Assembly: GCF_002878395.1 (NCBI RefSeq)
Contig: NW_025861879.1
Coordinates: 116,701 to 180,700, forward strand
Length of the DNA stretch: 64,000 bases
Reading direction: 5' to 3'
From: Capsicum annuum
Taxonomy: Eukaryota; Streptophyta; Magnoliopsida; Solanales; Solanaceae
The position numbers were made by a program, and so were the translations under genes. The notes below the pieces were generated by a model. The model was not told the origin of the DNA. It did not search any database and worked only from the letters and a program-made list of their open reading frames with translations. Each line of letters opens with the position of its first letter. Position 1 is the stretch's first letter. Shown here piece after piece: positions 12,195-21,569 of the stretch.

Positions 12195-12199
12195 ATATT

Positions 12200-12715
12200 T
12201 CTATCCAAAGAAAATATAGTTATGTGATGAAACCACCAGATACATATTCACATGTATTCTCCCCAACTACTTCGTAAAAGAAGGAAGAATAAAGTATTTC
12301 TATTAAAAAGAAATTTGAGATAATAGATTTATAGGTAGTGCCAAAAATGGCACTTGATAAAAAATATGTAGGTTTACGAGTACCAGAGTTGTTAAAACCT
12401 TGTTATACAAATTGGTAATATTTGGACATAGATGATCACCTCAAGACCCAAAGGTATTATGAGTTCATATTAACAGATACTAATTTGGTACAAATTGAGC
12501 ATAAGTTAACAGATATAAATGATCCCAATAGTATTCAATACGCAAAGTTTATAATTAAAAGGATATTATGCTCATTTGAATGGTATGTTGATCATCTACA
12601 TACACCTATTCCTCTGTCGAGAAATTATCGACCTCAAACATATAATTGGTATGATTATAAGGCGGCCTAGAACAATTTTATGTATGTTAACCCTAACACT
12701 CACTCCCTTTTCATT
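12200..12715 (+). pseudogene. EPRV A 3' ORF (partial)
   Basis: This continues the viral 3' ORF that was split at 3485. The clearest open piece is 12422-12670 (82 residues, aromatic and Asp/His rich, with a NWYDYK word near its end). The same protein stretch is recognisable on the minus strand at about 28850-29390 in copy B. I do not know its function; by position, after RT/RNase H and before the promoter, it could correspond to the inclusion-body/transactivator ORF of other Caulimoviridae. At about 12716 the ORF jumps to sequence downstream of the viral TATA box, so the end of the ORF and the promoter are deleted in this copy. Confidence 0.6.
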
Positions 12716-12970
12716 AAATACTCGAAGCATTCTGAAATTTCCACAATTCAGAAAAACTATCTACCATCTCCCATATTTCCCATCTCTTTCTATAATCTCT
12801 GTACATTTTTCTAATCAATAAAAAGTTTTTTGTAAGTATAATTTTCTCTCTTTCTCTAGTGTTTTACTTACTTTTTCTTTGCATTTACTTTTTTTATTCT
12901 GTTATTTTAAAGTTTAATTTAAAAGTTTAAAATACTTTCAAAGATTAAATTATTTTAAATTGTTATTTTG
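12716..12970 (+). promoter_or_regulatory. EPRV A leader with polyadenylation signal
   Basis: Homologous to 59590-59829 of copy E. It contains AATAAA at 12817-12822 and a pyrimidine-rich tract TTTCTCTCTTTCTC. The TATA box seen in copies B and E is deleted. The homology stops at 12970, which corresponds to about 27 bases before the primer-binding site of copy E. Confidence 0.75.
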
Positions 12971-13440
12971 ATCGTTGTTATTAGTTTTATAAGTTCTTAT
13001 AAGAAGGTCATGTTTGTTAGGTATAGGGTTCCTAATCTATTTTAATTCTTTTAAGAAGCTTATAATTGATAACTATTCTCGGGGCTCATCGTTCCTTTTT
13101 AGCACTATTTTTGACATAAAAGGATGAACAACTCCAAGGTGATTTAGAAGTTCTCATATTTTTTTATCTAATAAATCGTTAATTTCCTTTTTACAGTATT
13201 CCATTAACTCATTGTTCATTTGAATGGGTCTTGTTTTTATTGGAATAATACTTTCATCAAATCCCTCAATGTAGGGTAATTCAAATATATCCCTATTTAC
13301 AAAATCCGAGCAAACCTCTTGCTCTATGATTTCATGTAGATTTTTTATTTTTTTCTTCTACTTCTTGGGTTTTTAAAGAGGATTCAATTATTTTAATTTT
13401 TACTTTATCTATTAAATAATTTATCTGTTTTGACATTTAA
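12971..13440 (-). pseudogene. EPRV C linker and N-terminal RT region
   Basis: Minus-strand reading from the protease continues into a Lys/Glu-rich linker, then into words typical of the start of a caulimovirid RT (a TRPIQMNNEL stretch, then KSPWS) in changing frames. RT would copy pregenomic RNA. The copy ends before the catalytic YIDD motif at the junction with copy A. Many stops are present, including in the first linker codons. The presence of this segment directly after the protease is the key contrast to copies A and B. Confidence 0.65.
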
Positions 13441-13860
13441 TTGCTTTTAAAGATCATTTTATTTTATATAAGGTCACTTTCTTCTTTTGATAAACTATTT
13501 TGATAAGGAAAAATAATCTTTTTTTGCAAAATAGTGATGTGGATTCCATCTAATTCGGTTGTATAAGGTTTTATTTGATTTATAAAAGGTATACCTAAAA
13601 TTATTTCTTCATTTATATCTTTGGTTATTACAAAGTCATTTACGAAACAAATTCCATCATTACAGATGTGTGCATTGGGTAATTTATATTTTATTTTTAA
13701 TCTTTAGCCTGTTCCAGAATATAATTTTGTAGTACCCTTTTCAAGGTACTTAGTGGAGATCATTCCTTCAATGATGCAGTTTTAATTCGCTCATGTATCT
13801 AATAATGCCACTTTGTGAATTGTGTAAATTTATTTATAATTAATGTAATTGGGTATATGT
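13441..13860 (-). pseudogene. EPRV C aspartic protease region (broken)
   Basis: Homologous to the proteases at 2448-2906 and 29940-30400. The active-site triplet at 13788-13799 reads D-T-stop-A, where the glycine codon has become TGA, and another stop follows within three codons. The family role is polyprotein cleavage. Frame-breaking changes are present throughout; it is a fossil. Confidence 0.75.
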
Positions 13861-14056
13861 TTCTCTAAGTTGTAATTGATTTTTATTATTAGTATGAGTA
13901 AGTGTTTCATTGCTAAACTCTTCATTTTTTTTTTCGCTTCCCTTTTATGTATTGCAACTGTATTTGAAAGTCATGTATAGTTATTTCTGATTTTTGTTCT
14001 TTAAATTTATTTGGCATATCCTTCATATTAGATAGTTCAATTAATTTTTTATTAGA

Positions 14057-14314
14057 CTATTGATTAAGAACAATGTCTTTTAAGGTTGTTAAATATTTTC
14101 TCCTAAGGGTTGGATCTTCTAAGTGATTGATTATATCAAATAAGACTTCTTTCTCCTTGTTGCTATTAGTAATAACATTTATAGAATAATTATTGCAAGT
14201 GCAAAGTGTACCGGTGCATTCACAATGGTTAGTTAATTTATTATTGCTAACGCTATTAATTTTTTTTGAAGAGGAGTTATTTTTCATTTTCTTCAAAGGT
14301 ACAACATAAATCAT
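14057..14314 (-). pseudogene. EPRV C polyprotein linker between coat protein and protease
   Basis: An 85-residue open stretch rich in Asn, Ser and Lys, with a Cys/His cluster (HCECTGTLCTC) and an acidic segment DIINHLEDPTL. Copy B has the same region at 30420-30660 (minus strand). By position it links the coat-protein zinc knuckle to the protease. The Cys/His cluster could bind metal, but this is only a guess from composition. The first Met is internal to the former polyprotein, not a true start. Confidence 0.55.
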
Positions 14315-14890
14315 TATTCATTTCTTCTCTTGGTTCTAAGAGATTTATCACTTCTTTTTTATTTAGGATTTGTAATCTTTAGTTTTATGTCTTATTTTTT
14401 TTATAGTTCCAACATGTACTATTATTTTTTATATTATTAGTTGATTTTGGTTGAGATTTTAGTTTTTTATTATTTTCTCCTATAATGTCATAGGTGACTA
14501 TAATCTTCTTTAAATATAGGAATTTCGTCCTTGACAATTTCTGGTAATTTCAAAATTAGATGAGTTTCTAACTTTTTATCTTGATGAGAAGAACTTGGTT
14601 TATTTTTAAAAGTTGATTTATTCTCGGCTTTGAGAATTTGTTTATATACTACATGTAATAATTAATTTGTATAATTATTTTGTTGGATTACCTTATTTGT
14701 ATCCTTATTTGTCGGATCACATTTAGTATCTACTATACCTAATTTAAAAGGTGAGGCAGTAACAAATCTACCATATAGTGGTAGACTAATTTCTTCTAAC
14801 AGAGGAATTATTGATTCTACAATTTTATTACTAGTAGTATACCATTTATTAACAATCATGTTAAATGAATCCTTTTGATCAACCAATTTT
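14315..14890 (-). pseudogene. EPRV C coat-protein N-terminal region (fragment)
   Basis: Open piece 14662-14886 (74 residues) plus continuing shifted frames to about 14400. It is homologous to 36500-36780 in copy B (minus) and 61540-61745 in copy E (plus). The coat-protein core seen in copy B (30760-31220) is mostly missing here, since this segment runs into the linker at 14314. Assignment to the coat protein is inferred from order only. Confidence 0.5.
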
Positions 14891-15497
14891 CCTGTGATTT
14901 CAAACCATTTAAGAAATTTGATATTATATCATAATCTTTTCATATCGTTGCACCTTTTGTCTCTAAAAGAATATCTGTCATTTAATGAATATCTTTGTAT
15001 GTATCATTCCCTTTTAATAAAATTTTCTAGCTATTCTATAATTTATTTAGATATTCAAAGTCAGGTTCAAATATTACATCTGACCTAACATGCATAGAAA
15101 ATCTCTTACTCCTACCATTTCACTAGTAGTGGGACTTATTGATTTTTTAGTTATTAAATTTGTAGATTCGTATTCTACATTAGGAATTGGTTTTTGAGAA
15201 ATCAACTCCTTTTAATTTTCTTTCAATATCTTCTAATGTTACATCCCTTTCTTCTACAGATTTGGAGATTAAAGGTTTAGAAAAGGACATTCTTTTACTT
15301 GAAGATGATTGATTAAAGGATTGTGATCTTAGAAATTTTCAATCTATAGATCCATCTCGATATTGTACTACTTTTTCAATATTTTAATTCTCTTCTTCTA
15401 TTTTTGGCTCCATTATAGAGTCAAAATGCCAATTATCTTTTATTAATATATCATCCCATTTTATCATTTTTTGGACAAAGGTATTATTGTGATTATT
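14891..15497 (-). pseudogene. EPRV C region between movement and coat protein
   Basis: Matches 40168-40760 (copy B, minus) and 60890-61520 (copy E, plus). Recognisable words on the minus strand include RPLISKSVEERDVTLED-like sequence in pieces, interrupted by stops and shifts. Function is unknown. The LINE is inserted at its upstream end. Confidence 0.6.
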
Positions 15498-15511
15498 ATT
15501 AGCTTCCATAA
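15498..15511. repeat. 14-bp target-site duplication (left) of the LINE
   Basis: ATTAGCTTCCATAA is repeated at 19553-19566. The single-copy site is seen in copy B at about 40734-40747, confirming the insertion. Confidence 0.92.
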
Positions 15512-16479
15512 TTAAGATACTAAAGTTTATCTTTGTCTTATCTTTGAAAACTTGAGGCGGTAACTCTCATTCACTTTAGCTAACTTTCACAAACCCAACG
15601 ACCACTGACCCTTGACCGGCTGATGCCGACGATAGCGTTGGAGCACCAGTAATAAGCAAGCATACGACCTTCCTCTTTCTCTCTACCCAGTGGTCTCTAC
15701 CCTCTTCTCTCTCCCTTTACCTATATCTCCCCGTTATGTAACACCCATTTCTTTTGATGTTGATTAAGGTATCATCCGCTTAATTTTGGCGATGTAGGCA
15801 GCATGCAACACTTATCACAAGTGACCAATTCCGGTGGGTCCATCTACAATTTTTACTGGTTCCAATTATAGTGGATTTCGACAGTACCGAATTTAATTTT
15901 GGTGGCGAAGCTCCAACGATAATATCCCGGTGACCAATTTCTGCATCCGTTCGCTGGGACCTAACATACCTTGAGGTAAAAGAGGACTTGGTCTACAAGT
16001 GTAGTCCGGTGACTTCTAACCTTGTTATTTCATTCTTCATATTAGTCTAGTATTATCTCCTGTATCTTGACTTGCATTTAATTTATTGGGATTGTCTATT
16101 GTCGTATCTTGCACTACTTTTTATTATTGGTTTTGTTGTCCTTAGTGCTAGGCCATTAGTGTACTTTTTATTTACCCTTGTGAATTCTCACCTTGAACTC
16201 TAATTCTTTATTTATTTATTTTTTTATTCTTCTAGCATTTGTTATGCTTTAATATTGGTCACATTTTGTTCTTTGCATGTGCTTTTTATTGTTATTGGTC
16301 TATTGTTATTTTTAGCCTTCGCTGGACTTTGTGTTGACTAGTGGCTTGGGTGGCTCAAGGTGGATTAGGTTCATGTCCTGGGGATCCAGGAGTTCATGGG
16401 GCTAGGATCGAGGGATAGTGTTGGGTTAGGCTCGAGATACGGATTGCAAAGTTTTAAGAGAAGAGATAAGAGAGGTGAT

Positions 16480-17430
16480 AGTTTGAGGGTAGGTTCGTGG
16501 AACATTGAGACCCTATAGGGTAACTAGATAGAACTGGTTAGGATTCTTAAGAAGAGAAAGATTAATATTGCGTGTGTCCAAAAGACCAAGTGGGTAGGTT
16601 CCAAGGCTAGGGATGTAGATAGATACAAGTTGTGGTATTCAGGTAGTGATAAACATAGGTATCTTAGTGGACGAAGAGCTTAGGGAGAAGGTAGTAGAGG
16701 TTAAAAGGGTTAGTGATAGGGTTATGACTATCAAGTAGGTCCTGGGGGAGGGGGTTACTTTGAATATATATAGTGCATATGCACCTCAGGTGTGCCTGGA
16801 CGAGAAACAGAAAAAGAGTTTTTGGGAGGTTTTGGATGAGGTAGTTAGAGGCGTGCCTAGTTTATAGAGATTTTCATAGGTGGGGATTTCAACGGGCACA
16901 TCAAGTCTTTCCCGTTTGGGTACGATGATGTGCATGGGGTCTTTGGGTTAGGGGTTAGTAATAATCAGAGAGCTACACTTTTTGATTTTGCATGAGCCTT
17001 TGGGTTGTTGTTAGTGAATTCTTTCTTTCCAAAGAAGGAAAAACACTTGGTTACTTTTCGTAGTAGGATAGCCAAGACTCATATTGACTTTTTACTACTT
17101 AGGAAAGGGGATAAAGCTTTGTGTAAGGATTGTAAGGTAATCCCGAGTGAGAGTCTTGCGACCTAGCATAGACTCCTGGTGATGTACTTGGTTATTAAGA
17201 GAGGCAAGATGAGGCAGTGTGGGAAGGGTCAGCCTAGGGTCAGGTGGGGTAGCCTTACCCTGTTTAGTGCTTAGGATATAGGTGTGAAGTTTAAGGGGAT
17301 GGAGGTGTGGGAGTGCAGGGGGGACATGGATAGTATGTGGGATAGGGATACTGGTTACATCAAGAAGTCTGCTAGAGAGGTATTGGGTGTTTTGAGGGTA
17401 AGGTCTGGCTGGTATCAAGGGGATTGATGG
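16480..17430 (+). pseudogene. LINE endonuclease domain (AP-type, broken)
   Basis: The frame begins with GSWNIETL, where WN starts the first endonuclease motif, followed after a stop by LVRILKKRKINIACVQKTKW, in which the usual ETKW glutamate is Lys. Further words are YSAYAPQV (around 16776), GDFNGHI (around 16883), LVTFRS (around 17050), IDFLLL and HRLLV (the final His motif, around 17170). The domain nicks target DNA to prime reverse transcription. Stops and frame changes cut it into pieces, and the loss of the metal-binding Glu argues against activity. The opposite-strand open frame 17095-17418 is a shadow. Confidence 0.85.
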
Positions 17431-19280
17431 TGGAATAAAGATTTTAAGAAGAAGGTTGAGATAAAGAAGGCAGCTTACGCTAAGTTGGTCAAGAGTAAGG
17501 ATGAAGAAGAGAAGTGGGTGAGCTGGGAGGAGTATAAGTTAGCAAAAAAAGAGGCTAAGTTAGCTGTCACGGCTGCTAAGACAGCAGCTTTTGAGTGTTT
17601 GTATAAGGGGTTAGAGGAGAAAGATGGGAATAAAAGGATGTTTAGGCTTATCAAGGTTAAGGAGAAGAAGGGTTATGATCTGGACCAGGTGAAGTGCATT
17701 AAGGGGGAAGATGAAGGAGTTTTCGTGGAAGACGACTTCATTAAGAAAAGATGGCAGTGCTATTTCCATCGGCTCTTGAATGATGAAGGGGATCGAGGTA
17801 TTGTGTAAGGGGAGTTGGAGTATTTTGGGGAGTGTCGAGACTTTGGCTTTTGTTGGTATTTTAAGGTAGATGAGGTCAGTGAGACTATTCACAAAATGCA
17901 AAGGGGCAGGGCGATGGGGCCCAATGAGATTTCGGTAGATTTTTGGAAGTTCTCTGGCAGGTTAGGGTTGAGGTGGCTGCCTAACTTATTTAACAATATT
18001 TTTAAGTCAGCAAAGATGCCTGAGGTGTGGAGATGGAACATGATGATTCCTTTATATAAGAATAAGGGTAACATTTAGAGTTGCAATAACTACCAGGGTA
18101 TCAAGTTGTTGAGTCACACAAAAAAGATTTGGGAGAGGGTGGTGAAGCGGAGGTTGAGGAAGATTATGTCTATTTCGGAGAATCAATTTGGTTTTATGCC
18201 TGGCCACTCCCCGACTGAGGTAATACACCTTGCGTGGAGACTAGTAGAGCAGTATAGAGAGAGAAAGAAGAATCTTTATGTGGTGTTTATTGACTTAAGA
18301 AAAGGTGTATGATAAGGTCCCTAGGGAGGTTATTTGGAGATTCTTAGAGGCGAGGGGGTCCCGATGGTGTACATTAGAGAAATTAAGGACATATATGAGG
18401 GAGCAAAGACTCGGGTAAGGACAGTGGGAGAAGATGCTAAGAATTTCCCGATCTTGATAAGGTTGCACCAGGGATCAACTCTTAGTCCATTTTTATTTGC
18501 TTTGGTGATGGATATGTTGACGCAAAAAATATAAGGCGAGGTACCTTTGTGTATTCTTTTCACGGATAATATATTTCTAATTGATGAGTTGCGACAAGTG
18601 GTTAATGATAAGCTAGAGGTTTGGAGACAAACCCTAGAGTCTAAAGGTTTCAGGTTGAGTAGGACCAAGATGGAGTACTTAGAGTGCAAGTTTAATTACT
18701 CAAGGCAAGAGGAGGAGGTGGTAATGAAGTTGGATTCTCAGGCAGTTTGTAAGAGGGATAGTTTTAAGTACTTAGTTCTATGATTCAGGGAAATAAAGAG
18801 ATACATTAGGATGTCTCTCACCGTATTGGGGCAGGTTGGATGAAATAAAAGCTTACTTCAGGAATTTTGTAGAGTTGCAGTCCGGTCTGCTATGTTGTAT
18901 GGAGCGGAGTGTTGGCAGGTTATGAATTCTCATATCCAAAAGTTGAAGGTGGCGGAAATGAGAATGCTTCATTGGATGTGTGGAATAATAATGGCTGATA
19001 GGGTTAGGAATAAATTGTTTGGGAGAATGTGGGAGTGGTGTTAGTGGAGGACAAAATGCTGGAAGTGAGGTTGAGATGGTTTGGTCATGTGATGAGGAAA
19101 GGCACGGATTCCCAAGTTCATAGGTATGAGAGGTTGTCCTTGGGAGGTTTCAAATGGGGTAGGGGTAGACCGAAGAAATACTGGAGAGAAGTGATTAAAT
19201 TTAAGATAGAGTAGTTAAAGATGACTGAGGGCATAGCCCTGGATAGGAAGATATGGAGGAAAATCATTAGGATAGAGGGA
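17431..19280 (+). pseudogene. LINE reverse transcriptase and C-terminal region (broken)
   Basis: Open pieces 17485-17808, 17815-18078, 18106-18312, 18334-18534, 18547-18783 and 19029-19214 form one RT ORF. Landmarks in order: RGRAMGPNEI, WRWNMMIPLYKNKG, NYQGIKLLS, ENQFGFMPG, FIDLRKG, a frameshift, YDKVPRE, LHQGSTLSPFLF, the catalytic box and [13 protein letters not shown]. The catalytic box at 18559-18570 reads F-T-D-N where FADD is expected, so the second Asp is gone. The C-terminal part includes MLYGAECW and [10 protein letters not shown] and GRGRPKKYW. Its role would be target-primed reverse transcription. Confidence 0.9.
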
Positions 19281-19552
19281 TAAGGGTGTGAATGAGTCAT
19301 CGGCAGTATTTAGGTGGACTTTGGTGTCCTTTGTCTAGCAATGCACAAATTTTTTATGGATGTGGTACCCATGTTATTTTATCGTGTTCTATGCTTTTGA
19401 TGCATTTGTATACTGCCTTTTATCTTAAGCCCAGGGTCTATCGTAAATAGTCTCTCTATTTCTTTAGAGGTAGTGGCATGGACTGCGTACACTCTACCCT
19501 CCCCAGACCCCACTATGTCGGAATATACTGGGTTTGCTGTGGTTGTTGTTGT
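19281..19552 (+). other. LINE 3' untranslated region and TTG tail
   Basis: Contains the CTACCCTCCCCAGACCCCAC word typical of the 3' end of plant RTE-type LINEs (recognised from general knowledge) and ends with a few TTG repeats at 19541-19552, directly before the target duplication. Confidence 0.75.
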
Positions 19553-19566
19553 ATTAGCTTCCATAA

Positions 19567-19722
19567 GCATGATAGCTCTGTACTATAATATACTCTATAT
19601 ATTATTACTATTTCTCTAGTATTTACCGTATTTTAACATTTAAAGGTAATGTATCCATAACATTTTGATCATTAATATCTATAGAAAAATTAGGATAACA
19701 ATTAAAGAATGTTGTGCCACTA
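19567..19722 (-). pseudogene. EPRV C movement-protein C-terminal fragment
   Basis: Minus-strand homologue of 40760-40960 in copy B and of 60700-60880 in copy E, the C-terminal part of the viral movement protein. The upstream half and the leader are deleted: at 19722/19723 the sequence jumps to the viral promoter. The LINE target site lies immediately downstream. Confidence 0.65.
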
Positions 19723-19911
19723 CAGGGGGAGATGGGAAATATGGGAGATGCTAAAGTGTTTTTCTGAGTTGTGAAAATTTTAGAGTGTTGTCCTATTACA
19801 AGTTGAAATCCTTTAGAGAGGCCTCAAAAGTGTTGACTCATATCTTATAAACTCTATCTGTGTTATATATATCTATATACTAATACATGTAAATTCCTTT
19901 ACACCTATCTG
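19723..19911 (-). promoter_or_regulatory. EPRV C promoter fragment
   Basis: Matches the reverse complement of about 59480-59660 in copy E. The position of the TATA box (TATTTAAG in E) reads CTCTCTAAAG here, so it is mutated. It ends against the minisatellite of element F within a shared ATCTG word at about 19907-19911. Confidence 0.65.
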
Positions 19912-20166
19912 TACTGAAATGGTACCCGATCCAACATATACATAACCGTATAGGCATTGTACCTGATCCAACATATACATATCCGTACCAATGTGATACC
20001 CGATCCAACATATACATATCCGTACCGCTGTAGTACCTGATCCAACATATAAATTGTCCGTATAGGCGTGGTACCTGATCCAAGAAATACATATCCGTAC
20101 CGGTGTGGTAACCGATCCAACATATACATATCCGCACTGGCATGGTAGCCGATCGAACATACACAA
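19912..20166 (-). repeat. 37-bp minisatellite array 1 (about 7 units)
   Basis: Plus-strand units of the form GGTACCCGATCCAACATATA then CATATCCGTACCGGYGT, period 37. The units cluster around GTACC..GGTAC words able to pair. Open frames through it in three phases are a by-product of the repeat and not genes. Confidence 0.9.
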
Positions 20167-21307
20167 GTATTATCAATATCAAATTTACACAACCTCACAA
20201 CATACAACACAATGTACCAAGTTTAGAAGTACACTTAGAGTCATAAGATAGTTCGATCAAGTGAATTTCCAATAATCATTTATACACTCATTAACGATTC
20301 AAAAATCAACAATTTCAAGAATGTCCGAATACCAATCAACAAGTATCCAATTTAGAAGCATACACAAAATTAAGTCGAGTCGCAACTCTAATTAAATCGT
20401 AACATAACTCAGTCGAAGAATCCAAATGCAATATAATATGCAAGGGCCTTGACCTTCTGTAAAGCCACCAAGGGGTCAACATTTGTTTAAATATATAACC
20501 CCCATAAGAATATGAATTAGTTCATTGAATCCCAACTACAATGAATCATTATTTGATCACAATTTAAAAGTTCTTAATCTAAAAACCCTAAACCTAACAC
20601 CTAAATTTTTAAAGTTGATGACTAATGAGAATCTAGTAATCCAACGGTAAACATGAAGGAGACCAGGACTCTAATCCTTTAAATATTAAAAAGTAACCCA
20701 TGGTTACACAACAATTCATCATTAATTCATTAGGAAAATCATAATAAGGACAAAAAGGAATTCATTCTCCAATATTTTATATATATAAAAAACTTAATAA
20801 GGATAAATAAATAAATCATTGGCTAATTAGGTAGTAATCATTATGTTCACCAATTTACTAACTTATTAAATCCGAAGCTAGAATAAATTTGTAGAAGTAG
20901 TAAATAATTTTGCTAACCTGATGCGTCTTCACCTTTCATTCTATTCTTCACCGAAAAAAAATATGAAATCCTATATAGTAACCTTGGTGCCCCACTTCTC
21001 AAATTTTATGTTATTATTATTAAATAATAAATATGGAAAACTCTCCACATAAATACATAAATTATTATTTTGGCCCATTAAATTACAAATTTAAATTTAG
21101 TATTTAAAATACCCAAAACTTTAAATAGATCATTGAAATTTATTGGGACCTAGAAAAAAAAATCCAAATAATGACTTCATCACTTCCGTACATCTCAAAA
21201 ATTGATACTACTTATCCTGTGGATCATAAATTCACGTACATAACTATGGGAAGAGCTAAAATAGGGAAGATTAGAAAATTTCACAAACGACTGAGAGGAT
21301 CATTATA
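19912..21307 (-). repeat. Truncated distal LTR of element F
   Basis: Aligns with about 26400-27769. It is only 1.4 kb compared with 2.46 kb for its partner, and it lacks everything beyond the minisatellite. The right edge reads TATAATGATCC on the minus strand, a decayed TGTAACGACC. Confidence 0.75.
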
Positions 21308-21369
21308 TCAGATACCATTTAAACAATGGTTCGTCCCTAAATAGTCAAACAAACGACCAAAAAGGAAAC

Positions 21370-21569
21370 TAAAGAAGTACCTTAATCATAAAAAAGATGT
21401 GGATACTTGCTATGCATGTCTGCTTCGGTCTCCTAAGTGGCCTCCTCAATTGGACAATTCTTCTATTGGACCTTCACAGATGCAATCTTCTTAGTCCTCA
21501 ACTTACAGATGACCAAATACCTAGCCAAACCTATACATACCCCCACCTCCTATACTCGAAAGGTTTAAT
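21370..21569 (-). pseudogene. Element F chromodomain remnant
   Basis: The minus strand at about 21500-21370 reads a VKVQ-stop-KNCPIEEAT word followed by ETEADMHSKYPHLF, the typical end of the chromoviral pol polyprotein. It sits just inside the distal LTR, where it belongs. The rest of the integrase is missing, replaced by the block at 21570-23631. Confidence 0.7.

Larger units (their letters stand above)
2448..12970 (+). other. Endogenous pararetrovirus copy A (RT-deleted), interrupted by a Gypsy element
   Basis: A Caulimoviridae-like viral copy in two segments, 2448-3485 and 12200-12970, once continuous. Order: aspartic protease, a join that skips the RT core, RNase H tail, 3' ORF, then polyadenylation signal and leader. 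Matching sequence in copy B (27832-41969, opposite strand) has the same order and the same join, while copy C (12971-19911) runs from protease into RT. The left end meets Gypsy DNA at about 2447 and the right end meets copy C, inverted, at about 12970. All frames carry stops or shifts. Family assignment is inferred from the gene order and the leader. Confidence 0.8.
15512..19552 (+). mobile_element. RTE-like LINE (non-LTR retrotransposon), near full length, decayed
   Basis: The element is 4.04 kb, flanked by a perfect 14-bp duplication, with a 5' untranslated region (15512-16480), one long ORF with endonuclease then RT (16480-19280), and a 3' tail ending in TTG repeats. This layout fits the RTE group of plants (single ORF, no poly-A tail, short microsatellite end). 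It lies in the plus orientation inside minus-strand EPRV copy C. The ORF is broken by several stops and at least one frameshift at about 18310. Confidence 0.88.
12971..19911 (-). other. Endogenous pararetrovirus copy C, interrupted by a LINE
   Basis: On the minus strand the order is promoter fragment (19911-19723), movement-protein fragment, a region between movement and coat protein, coat-protein start, linker, protease and the beginning of RT, ending abruptly at 12971 against copy A. The LINE at 15512-19552 splits it. The copy lacks most of the leader and the first half of the movement protein (join at about 19722/19723). It keeps the protease-to-RT connection, so it shows what copies A and B have lost. 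Confidence 0.8.

Noticed and set aside
17095..17418. 107-residue minus-strand open frame
   Set aside because: It lies opposite the LINE endonuclease coding strand, whose plus-strand frame has the recognisable motifs.
18330..18689. 119-residue minus-strand open frame
   Set aside because: Shadow of the LINE RT; the plus strand carries the RT motifs.
19873..20210. Three overlapping minus-strand open frames of about 100 residues with Tyr/Val-rich repeats
   Set aside because: They are the same 37-bp minisatellite read in three phases inside an LTR. No start context or conservation supports a gene.
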